NCBI GenBank assembly: GCA_934668285.1
Contig: CAKUNB010000115.1
Location: forward strand, 1 to 5,591
Origin: an uncultured Oscillospiraceae bacterium
GTDB taxonomy: Bacteria; Bacillota; Clostridia; Oscillospirales; Oscillospiraceae
Direction: 5' to 3'
Length of the DNA stretch: 5,591 nt
The notes under the pieces were generated by a model. It did not search any database. It was not told the DNA's origin and worked only from the letters and a program-made list of their open reading frames with translations. A program made the translations under genes and the position numbers. Each line of letters opens with the position of its first letter. The stretch's first letter is position 1. Shown here in pieces: positions 1 to 5,163 of the stretch.

Positions 1-639
1 AATCACATCCCACCAGACGATATAGCCGATACCGCCGAGGACGATCAAGCTGCACGTTACGATATTGACGACAGGCTGCGTCGCATAGTTCATCAGGCTG
101 TTTTCCGCAATGATATCGATGCCCGCGTTGCAGAACGCGGAAACGGAATTGAAAATCGAAATCCAGATGCCTCTTGCGCCGAACTCCGGGATAAACACGG
201 TCATATAGGCCAAGGCACCGAGGCCCTCGACAAGGAATGTGCCAAACAGGACCTTCCGGACGAAGCGAACCAGGCCGGAGAGGGTATTTAGATTGAATGC
301 GTCCTGAATCAGCAGGCGCGTGGAAATGCCGATCTTCCGGCGCAGGAGCATCATCATCGACGAAATGATGGTCACGACGCCAAGGCCGCCGATCTGGATG
401 AGCAGAAGAATGACGACATGGCCGAACGTGCTCCAAGTACTGACCGTTGGAACAGTCACAAGGCCGGTCACGCACGTTGCCGTCGTGGCCGTAAACAGTG
501 CGTCGATGTACGGCACCGGCTGTCCATCCGCCGCGCTGATCGGCAGAGCCAGCAGTCCGCTTCCGACCAGAACGACAATAAGAAAGCCCAGCAAAATGAG
601 CTGTGCGGTTGTCAAATGAATCGCCGACGATTTTTTCAT
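1..639 (-). CDS. ktrB: KtrB/TrkH-family potassium uptake channel subunit, N-terminal 213 residues (runs off the left edge)
   Basis: This is the membrane channel subunit of a Ktr-type K+ uptake system, which normally works with a cytoplasmic RCK regulator (KtrA) not seen here. The reading frame is open from ATG 639 to the window edge. It shows the repeated helix-pore-helix fold: helix about 13-33, pore loop about 45-60 with the first selectivity filter TCVTGL (residues 55-60), helix about 72-98, helix about 127-150, then the second filter FCNAGI (169-174) and a helix ending in the LGGIGY motif (201-206). The short N-terminus before the first pore unit fits KtrB rather than the longer TrkH. KtrB proteins are about 450 residues, so roughly half the gene is present. 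AGGAGG at 647-652 lies 7 bases before the ATG and fixes the start. The gene has its own promoter (668-696). The family is certain; the KtrB name rather than TrkH is an inference. Confidence 0.93.
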   Translation of the reverse strand, partial: MKKSSAIHLTTAQLILLGFLIVVLVGSGLLALPISAADGQPVPYIDALFTATTATCVTGLVTVPTVSTWSTFGHVVILLLIQIGGLGVVTIISSMMMLLRRKIGISTRLLIQDAFNLNTLSGLVRFVRKVLFGTFLVEGLGALAYMTVFIPEFGARGIWISIFNSVSAFCNAGIDIIAENSLMNYATQPVVNIVTCSLIVLGGIGYIVWWDVI

Positions 640-667
640 AGCATCGCCTCCTGCGGCAAGTGCCCTC

Positions 668-696
668 AGTATAGCACAACACAGTCACAGGTGCAA
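668..696 (-). promoter_or_regulatory. sigma-A promoter for the potassium channel gene
   Basis: On the minus strand, a -35 box TTGCAC (691-696) and a -10 box TATACT (668-673) are separated by exactly 17 bases. The transcript would start near 661 and leave a leader of about 20 bases containing the AGGAGG site. It lies only a few bases past the terminator of the upstream recombinase gene, so the channel gene is probably transcribed independently. Confidence 0.75.
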
Positions 697-700
697 GCAC

Positions 701-732
701 AAAAACCGCCCGCAGAGCCATTCTGCGGACGG
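701..732 (-). terminator. Rho-independent terminator after the XerD-type recombinase gene
   Basis: On the minus strand a GC-rich inverted repeat (706-716 with 722-732, 11 pairs including one mismatch, 5-base loop) is followed by five T residues (701-705). It starts 17 bases past the recombinase stop codon at 750. The plus strand has no T-run after the hairpin, so the terminator acts in the minus direction only. Confidence 0.85.
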
Positions 733-749
733 TAAATTTATGGTATGGA

Positions 750-1631
750 CTACGCTCTGGGGTGGAATTTATTGTAGACCGTTTTCAGATTCTGCTTTAC
801 GACCTGTGTATAGATTTGCGTGGAGGAAATGTCACTGTGACCGAGCATTTCCTGCAGGGAGTGCAGATCCGCGCCGTTTTCCAGCAGGTGGGCCGCGAAG
901 CTGTGGCGCAGCGTGTGCGGCGTGATGTCCTTGCTGATCTGCGCCGTCTCCTGATAGTGCTTGATGATCTTCCAGAAGCCCTGACGCGTCATGCGCTCAC
1001 CGCTGACATTGACAAACAACGCCGTTTCCTCAGGGGAAGCCGTCATCTTCGGACGGATATCCGTAAGGTAAACCGACAGTGCCCGAACCGCAGCGGGATA
1101 GAGCGGGATAATGCGGAGCTTTGCGCCGCTTTCGCACTTGACAAACGAACCAGCAAGGCTCACATCGGCAACATTCAGCGCAATCATTTCGCTGACGCGC
1201 ATGCCGGTGGCATACAGCGTTTCCAGCATGGCCTTGTCGCGGAAGCCCTTGAGATCGACGCACTTCGGCTGCTCGAGCAGAAGCTCGACTTCCCTGCCGG
1301 TCAGAATCTGCGGGAGCTTTTTCTCCGCCTTCTGCGTGGGAATCTCGTGGACGGGATTCTCCTGCACCAGCCCCTCGGACTGGCAGAAGGCATAGAAGCT
1401 TTTCAGCGAGGCGACGCAGCGGGCCACGGTCGCAGCCGACTTCCCGCTGTTGGTCAGGTGCTGGGTGTAGCGGCAGATGCCGTCGCGGTCGCACTGGGTA
1501 ATCTCCGGCTCGTCGTGCCCCTCAAGATACGCCGCAAACTGCCGCACATCGCGCAGATACGACGAAACGGTGTTCGTGGAAGCGTGCTTGATATTTAGAA
1601 GATAGTTTTCATAGGCAGAAACGGAATTCAT
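750..1631 (-). CDS. xerD: XerD-type site-specific tyrosine recombinase
   Basis: Xer recombinases resolve chromosome dimers at dif sites by cutting and rejoining DNA through a 3'-phosphotyrosine. The 293-residue product (family about 295-300) has an N-terminal SAM-like core-binding domain (about 1-85) and a C-terminal catalytic domain. Visible catalytic residues are R145 in ATGMRVSE, H239 and R242 in PHTLRHSF, H265 in LGHSD and Y274 in TQIYT. The C-terminus ends in FHPRA, as Bacillus XerD does. The usual GKG loop lysine is not obvious: the loop reads ESGAKLR, with the nearest lysine at K171. I chose ATG 1631 because AAAGGTGG (1642-1649) precedes it. In-frame TTG 1655 and ATG 1652 would put that site inside the gene; GTG 1634 is also possible. 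It follows the small membrane protein gene by 24 bases, probably in one transcript, and ends at a terminator. A paralogous integrase is possible, but no phage genes are nearby. Confidence 0.92.
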   Translation of the reverse strand: MNSVSAYENYLLNIKHASTNTVSSYLRDVRQFAAYLEGHDEPEITQCDRDGICRYTQHLTNSGKSAATVARCVASLKSFYAFCQSEGLVQENPVHEIPTQKAEKKLPQILTGREVELLLEQPKCVDLKGFRDKAMLETLYATGMRVSEMIALNVADVSLAGSFVKCESGAKLRIIPLYPAAVRALSVYLTDIRPKMTASPEETALFVNVSGERMTRQGFWKIIKHYQETAQISKDITPHTLRHSFAAHLLENGADLHSLQEMLGHSDISSTQIYTQVVKQNLKTVYNKFHPRA

Positions 1632-1641
1632 CACGCTTTCA

Positions 1642-1649
1642 CCACCTTT
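1642..1649 (-). promoter_or_regulatory. Shine-Dalgarno site that decides the recombinase start
   Basis: AAAGGTGG on the minus strand ends 10 bases before ATG 1631 and 7 bases before GTG 1634. No comparable site precedes the longer in-frame starts TTG 1655 and ATG 1652. It lies just past the TGA of the upstream gene (1656-1658), as expected for translational coupling within a two-gene unit. Confidence 0.6.
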
Positions 1650-1655
1650 CATCAA

Positions 1656-2129
1656 TCACTGCGCCAGCAGCGGCAGGAGAAAAATCGGGACAAGAAAATA
1701 CTGCACTGCAAGCAGAGCAAAAGCAAGCAGAAGATACAGCACCGTGCGCCGCCGCCTGCAAAGATCAAAAGCGATCCAGCACAGCAGACAGCAGCGCGGC
1801 AGAAAGCACAGGCAGCAGGCTGCGTCTCCGGCAGCGCCGAAGCTGCCCCGCAGAAACGGCATGCATCCGGCAAAGGACAGGCCGTAGAGAAATAGCACCG
1901 CGCAGAAGCCAATCCGCGTGAATGCCGCGATCAGGATTCCCCCGCCCAGCACCACGGCCGTCAGCAGCACGGCGCGAAGGGAAAACAGGGACTGTCCAGA
2001 AGCGACGGAACCGGAGGAATCCACAAAGCAGGCGGAAAATGCACAGCCGAGCAGGAGGCAAAGACACGCAATAATGAAGTATCCGTAATTACGGAAAGTG
2101 AAACCGTCAATTTTTGCCGGTCTTCTCAC
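1656..2129 (-). CDS. Small Cys-rich polytopic membrane protein, possibly a divergent SpoIIM
   Basis: I do not recognise this protein with certainty. From GTG 2129 it has 157 residues, nearly all hydrophobic, with about five membrane segments (roughly 16-35, 53-70, 73-91, 103-121, 129-155) and a basic RRRR patch at 125-128. It carries 13 cysteines, many within membrane segments. Two things suggest SpoIIM, the membrane protein of the forespore engulfment complex. One is the pattern of a YGLSFAG-type glycine stretch (82-88) followed by LP (110-111) and a basic loop. The other is its position directly upstream of xerD, a neighbourhood known in Bacillus. It is shorter than Bacillus SpoIIM (about 214). 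The frame stays open back to TTG 2189 without a ribosome site there. GTG 2129 is preferred because GGGGTG lies 6 bases before it, but the start remains uncertain. A promoter lies at 2240-2268. Confidence 0.7.
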   Translation of the reverse strand: MRRPAKIDGFTFRNYGYFIIACLCLLLGCAFSACFVDSSGSVASGQSLFSLRAVLLTAVVLGGGILIAAFTRIGFCAVLFLYGLSFAGCMPFLRGSFGAAGDAACCLCFLPRCCLLCWIAFDLCRRRRTVLYLLLAFALLAVQYFLVPIFLLPLLAQ

Positions 2130-2239
2130 GTGCGGCACCCCATTCGGGCGGTCACCATATCTTGTGGCCCGCAATGATGTAAACCACAAATTATGCGATT
2201 TCGCTGGAAAATCTCAACATTTTCAAGCTTTCGATACAT

Positions 2240-2268
2240 ACTATACCGCAAAAACAGATGAAATTCAA
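2240..2268 (-). promoter_or_regulatory. Putative sigma-A promoter for the SpoIIM-like/xerD unit
   Basis: On the minus strand, TTGAAT (2263-2268) and TATAGT (2240-2245) are spaced by 17 bases. The -35 box matches the consensus at four of six positions and the -10 at five of six. Transcription would begin near 2233, leaving a leader of about 100 bases before GTG 2129. AT-rich upstream DNA, which can act as an UP element, precedes it. Confidence 0.55.
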
Positions 2269-2313
2269 CATTTTTAAAGAAATTTGTAAAAATTTGTTGA
2301 TTATGCACATATC

Positions 2314-2338
2314 TTATGTAAACTGCGTTATGTAAACT
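2314..2338. repeat. Tandem 11-base direct repeat TTATGTAAACT
   Basis: Two exact copies of TTATGTAAACT lie at 2314-2324 and 2328-2338 with a 3-base spacer (period 14). A shorter match, ATGTAAAC, recurs near 2177-2184. The pair sits about 45-70 bases upstream of the putative -35 box at 2263-2268, a position suited to an activator or repressor. No known operator matches it that I recognise. Confidence 0.6.
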
Positions 2339-2383
2339 TCGGAACCGAATTTGAGATATCTGTAACCAGTTTGAAACACGCGC

Positions 2384-2426
2384 ACCATATCTGCTGTAAG
2401 CAGGCGCCGGTATCACAAGATATGGT
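2384..2426. repeat. Inverted repeat with 9-base arms (ACCATATCT / AGATATGGT)
   Basis: The arms at 2384-2392 and 2418-2426 are perfect complements with 25 bases between them. A smaller hairpin CTGCT-GTA-AGCAG (2391-2403) overlaps the left arm and would compete with it. The element is 46 bases past the stop of the DUF3792-type gene, but no T-run follows on either strand, so it does not look like a standard terminator. It could be an RNA structure or paired protein sites. Confidence 0.5.
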
Positions 2427-2471
2427 AGATTTTGCATTTTGCAAGTTTCCCTGCAATTATCCATTTTCGAT

Positions 2472-2870
2472 TCAGGCATATTTTCTGCGTTTTAGCGCCG
2501 CCAGCAAAGTGCCCAAAAATCCGCCGCACATGCAGCTAAGCAGCATCGGTAATACCCTGCCGTACCCCTCGCCGAAGAACAGCAGATTCCCCATCAGCAG
2601 TGCACAGAGATAACCGCCAGCCGCCAGCATACCCCAAAGAAACCGTTTCTTCGCCGCGCTCCTCGCCGCAAGGAGACTGATCAGCAGCGCAGTCACTCCG
2701 CCAATCCCACAGGCAAGTCCGTCCAGCTGCTCCTGCTTCAGAACGCCGCTCAGAATCAGCTTTGCCGCAAGCAGCGCAAATCCAATCGTCAGCACCGGCG
2801 CCGCCACCGCAAGCAGGAGCACCGTCCGCTTCGTTTTTCCGCCCTGCTTCACCCTCGTTTTTTTCCGCAT
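2472..2870 (-). CDS. Small four-helix membrane protein, DUF3792/TIGR04086-like
   Basis: The function is unknown. The 132-residue product has a strongly basic N-terminus (RKKTRVKQGGKTKR, 2-15), four predicted membrane helices (about 16-40, 50-69, 77-98, 106-126) and a basic C-terminal tail (KRRK, 127-130). This matches the size and layout of the clostridial DUF3792/TIGR04086 membrane family; that assignment comes from general resemblance, not a search. I chose ATG 2870 because AGGGGGAG lies 5 bases upstream. Longer in-frame starts exist at ATG 2894 and about 2954, but the longest would read through the terminator hairpin of the preceding gene, giving an artificial N-terminus. It lies between the LtaS-like gene and the AT-rich gap, with no clear promoter of its own and no clear terminator after it. 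Confidence 0.8.
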   Translation of the reverse strand: MRKKTRVKQGGKTKRTVLLLAVAAPVLTIGFALLAAKLILSGVLKQEQLDGLACGIGGVTALLISLLAARSAAKKRFLWGMLAAGGYLCALLMGNLLFFGEGYGRVLPMLLSCMCGGFLGTLLAALKRRKYA

Positions 2871-2875
2871 AAGCT

Positions 2876-2884
2876 CTCCCCCTT
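2876..2884 (-). promoter_or_regulatory. Shine-Dalgarno site that decides the DUF3792-type start
   Basis: AAGGGGGAG on the minus strand ends 5 bases before ATG 2870. It would be inside the coding region if ATG 2894 were the start, and ATG 2894 has no good ribosome site of its own. This supports the 132-residue product. Confidence 0.65.
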
Positions 2885-2921
2885 CCCTCTTCATCCTATG
2901 CGCCTGTCCCGCTTCTATGAC

Positions 2922-2950
2922 AAAAAACCGCCGCAGGTTTCCTGCGGCGG
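2922..2950 (-). terminator. Rho-independent terminator after the LtaS-like gene
   Basis: On the minus strand a perfect 10-base-pair stem (2941-2950 with 2928-2937, CCGCCGCAGG arm) with a 3-base loop is followed by six T residues (2922-2927). It begins 16 bases past the stop of the LtaS-like gene (2967). This is the clearest terminator in the window. Confidence 0.95.
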
Positions 2951-2966
2951 TCAAGAGGCGTGTGCG

Positions 2967-4979
2967 TTATTTGAGTTGTGGGTCAGTTTTCTGTACTGCT
3001 CTGTTGGAATCGGAGGGCCAGATCAGGGGGCTGGTTTTGCTGAGAATATCGAGCCGGTCTGTGGCTGAGATCTGCGCAACGTAGTAGCGGTCGCCCGCCT
3101 GCGGGGTATCTTCGGCGATCAGCACATCGCCCTCCAGCACCGTTTCCAGTGGCTCGTCATTTTTGTACACAACACTGAACGCGGTAAAATTGCTGCCGTG
3201 CAGACGGATCGTATCCTCGTCGGCCTCGATGGAGGTCAGAAGGACATCCTTCACGCCAAAGCGCATCCGGCCCTGCGCCGTGGTTTCCGGCACGGAGTAG
3301 CTCTCTCCGTCGATCTGATCGTATTCCAGCAGCTTGAGGTCGTCCTGATATTCCTGTACATCATCGCCCGCGTAGTCCCAGCTCTGGTGCAGGCAGAAGG
3401 TCGTCCCCTCGTGAATGCGGCAGCGCTCCATGACATAAGCTGCAAGCTGGTAGGTCTGTAGATCGCGGTCGACCTTCTTCATAGAATAGTTGGCCCAGAG
3501 CACGTACTCCGTCGTCTGCACGTTGCCGCAGGATAGTTCCTCGTCGGCGATGTTGAAGCTCGGCAGATGGTCGCCGTAGAACACAACGGCGACAGGCTCA
3601 GGATAGTTCTTCAGCGTCTCAGTCAGCGCGCCGACGAAGGCGTCGCACTGACGCAGCTGCTCCAGATAGTAGGAAAAGCCGCATGCCCGCTCCGGATCGT
3701 CCTCCATTCCGCTGACGGCAAGCGTCGGCGCACCCTCTATCGGCTCCTGCGGGTAGCGCCCGTGCGGCTGCACGGAAACGGTAAAGACAAGATCGCGTCC
3801 GTCCGTCGAAGCAAGCGCGTCGATAATGGCGGGTATCAACACCTTATCCTCCGCCCAGCCCAGCGGATTATACTCCACGTCCTGCATGTATTCCAGCGAG
3901 GTGAAGGAATCAAAGCCGAGATTTTCATAGACCAAATGCCGGTCATAGAAGGTCGCGTTGTTGTCATGGATCGCATGGGCGCTGTAGCCGATACTTTTCA
4001 GAACGCTGGCAATCGACTGCGCCGGCCGGCTGCTAACGGTCGTCATGAACGGGTATTCGCCGACGCCGAAATGGTTCAGGTTCATTCCGGTCAGCACCTC
4101 GAACTCCGTGTTCGCCGTGCCCGCGCCAATCGCCGGAACGGACAGCAGGCCGGTGGAGCAGGTTTTTTTCAGCGCCTCAAAGTTCGGCACGGGGTTTTCC
4201 GCATACGTCAGCGCCTTCATATAGTTTGCGTCGAAGAAGGATTCGAGCTGCACAAATATAAGATTCGGCGTTTCCTTCGCGGTTTTCGGAAGCTCCCTGC
4301 GGGCCTCAACGACCCCCTCGATTTCGACCGCCGTGTAATCCTTCGGCTCTGCAACGCCATGCGTCACGCCGCTGGCGGCAAAGCTGTAGACAAAGCCGCA
4401 GTCGGCATAAGCCTCCGGAAGATTGCCAAACTCCTCGGAGCAGCGCAAATAGCCGCCGTGCAGCAGAGCACTCCCCACGCCGGTCAGCAGCAGCCCGCAG
4501 GCAAGGAGATTCACCGCGCCAATCAGCCACATGCTCTCCCGCTTCCCTGTTCGCATCCAGAGGTAAATGATTCCGCCGACCGCAGCGGAAATTGCAAGCA
4601 TCATTCCGGCAAGAGCGACATGGGAGAGGTACTTTTCAAAGATATCCCGCACAGAGCCCATCAGCAGAATATCGGAAACCGTCAGCGGCATGGAGCGGTA
4701 GGCCAGCAGAATAAAGTCCGCAACCGCAAGGCCGATGCAGACAGCGGCAATCAGCAGGAACCAGAACAGCCGCCGCCGCGTGAGCAGTGACAGCGAGAGG
4801 CAGGTATACAGAATCAGCACGCCGTAAGCAAACGCTGCCGGATTGGTAAGCACAAAGCGGAAGGTATCGCCAAAGGAACGCCGTGCTAGAGCTTCCATCA
4901 CGAAGGTAAACACCAGCGCAGCAAGCAGAAGCTGCAAAAGCGCTCTGCCGTTTCTGCGCGTCCATTGGCGGCAGATCAT
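2967..4979 (-). CDS. LTA-synthase-family phosphoglycerol transferase (membrane sulfatase fold)
   Basis: LtaS-type enzymes move glycerol phosphate from phosphatidylglycerol onto a growing teichoic-acid-like polymer on the outer face of the membrane, using Mn2+. The 670-residue product has five N-terminal membrane helices (about 16-35, 46-66, 71-93, 119-141, 151-173) and then an extracellular sulfatase domain. By comparison with LtaS, the metal site is E246 (VQLES), nucleophile T288 (GAGTANTEFE), D470 and H471 (FYGDHLP). Likely substrate residues are R347 (FYDRHLVYENLGFD) and H406 (QPHGRYP). Residues about 575-650 look like an added beta-rich domain. ATG 4979 is the only reasonable start: an in-frame TGA lies 18 bases upstream and helix 1 begins near residue 16. 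The strong AAAGGAG site is 18 bases away, so initiation may be weak. It is transcribed alone from 5026-5053 and closed by the terminator at 2922-2950. The polymer made, lipoteichoic acid or another glycerol-phosphate glycolipid, cannot be told from the sequence. Confidence 0.93.
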   Translation of the reverse strand: MICRQWTRRNGRALLQLLLAALVFTFVMEALARRSFGDTFRFVLTNPAAFAYGVLILYTCLSLSLLTRRRLFWFLLIAAVCIGLAVADFILLAYRSMPLTVSDILLMGSVRDIFEKYLSHVALAGMMLAISAAVGGIIYLWMRTGKRESMWLIGAVNLLACGLLLTGVGSALLHGGYLRCSEEFGNLPEAYADCGFVYSFAASGVTHGVAEPKDYTAVEIEGVVEARRELPKTAKETPNLIFVQLESFFDANYMKALTYAENPVPNFEALKKTCSTGLLSVPAIGAGTANTEFEVLTGMNLNHFGVGEYPFMTTVSSRPAQSIASVLKSIGYSAHAIHDNNATFYDRHLVYENLGFDSFTSLEYMQDVEYNPLGWAEDKVLIPAIIDALASTDGRDLVFTVSVQPHGRYPQEPIEGAPTLAVSGMEDDPERACGFSYYLEQLRQCDAFVGALTETLKNYPEPVAVVFYGDHLPSFNIADEELSCGNVQTTEYVLWANYSMKKVDRDLQTYQLAAYVMERCRIHEGTTFCLHQSWDYAGDDVQEYQDDLKLLEYDQIDGESYSVPETTAQGRMRFGVKDVLLTSIEADEDTIRLHGSNFTAFSVVYKNDEPLETVLEGDVLIAEDTPQAGDRYYVAQISATDRLDILSKTSPLIWPSDSNRAVQKTDPQLK

Positions 4980-5025
4980 AGCCTTGATTGCGTCTCACTC
5001 CTTTCCCGTATCGGAAGTTCCTTAA

Positions 5026-5053
5026 AGTATACCACGCTTTTTTGAAAAATCAA
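5026..5053 (-). promoter_or_regulatory. Promoter for the LtaS-like gene
   Basis: On the minus strand, -10 TATACT (5026-5031), preceded by TGG as an extended -10, and -35 TTGATT (5048-5053) are spaced by 16 bases. Transcription would start near 5019, giving a leader of about 40 bases. Confidence 0.65.
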
Positions 5054-5081
5054 CTCCTAATAAAATGAAGCGGTAAAATGC

Positions 5082-5110
5082 TTGCACACCTTGCAAAACA
5101 GTGCTATAAT
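5082..5110 (+). promoter_or_regulatory. Strong sigma-A promoter for the G3E GTPase gene
   Basis: TTGCAC (5082-5087) and a perfect TATAAT (5105-5110) are spaced by 17 bases, with TGC directly before the -10 as an extended element. Transcription would begin near 5117, about 47 bases before the start codon. A direct repeat TAAAATG (5061-5067 and 5074-5080) lies just upstream. I see no Zur-type palindrome over the promoter. Confidence 0.85.
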
Positions 5111-5163
5111 GTATGCGAAAAATTGGAGCACGAAGGAATTTGTGCCGAAAGGAAGCATCTAAA

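Larger units (their letters stand above)
2130..2471. other. AT-rich intergenic region with promoter and short repeats; no convincing gene
   Basis: This gap separates the DUF3792-type gene from the SpoIIM-like gene. It is visibly AT-richer than its surroundings. It holds a minus-strand promoter (2240-2268), an 11-base tandem repeat (2314-2338), a short palindrome TTCGGAACCGAA (2338-2349), four related copies of a CACAAGATATGGTG-like motif and a 9-base-pair inverted repeat (2384-2426). A minus-strand frame crosses it (2126-2479) but begins inside the upstream gene and has no ribosome site or family features. No clear terminator follows the upstream gene. Confidence 0.7.

Noticed and set aside
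762..1598. Long plus-strand open frame of 278 residues opposite the recombinase gene
   Set aside because: It is the antisense shadow of the recombinase. The translation shows no family features, whereas the minus strand has a full set of tyrosine-recombinase motifs.
750..1631. Phage or integrative-element integrase with a nearby attachment site
   Set aside because: No tRNA, phage genes or excisionase are nearby, and size, C-terminal FHPRA ending and gene neighbourhood fit chromosomal XerD.
2384..2426. Riboswitch or terminator after the DUF3792-type gene
   Set aside because: The inverted repeat lacks a T-run on either strand and does not match any riboswitch consensus I know, so it is listed only as a repeat.
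2154..2426. Miniature inverted-repeat mobile element framed by ACCATATCTTGTG
   Set aside because: The 13-base inverted ends are real, but I see no target-site duplication flanking them and extra copies of the motif lie inside, so it is kept as a finding on repeats, not called as a mobile element.
2126..2479. Minus-strand 117-residue frame across the AT-rich gap
   Set aside because: It starts inside the end of the DUF3792-type gene, has no ribosome site, no hydrophobic or domain pattern, and composition like non-coding DNA.
2893..2923. Possible promoter for the DUF3792-type gene (TTGTCA at 2918-2923 with CATAGG or TAGGAT)
   Set aside because: The -35 box is good, but both -10 candidates match poorly or need a 19-base spacer, and the -35 overlaps the terminator T-run. 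Not strong enough to annotate.
3567..4790. Plus-strand open frame of 407 residues opposite the LtaS-like gene
   Set aside because: It is an antisense shadow in GC-rich coding DNA, rich in R, H and Q with no recognisable domain. The minus strand encodes an intact LtaS-family enzyme.
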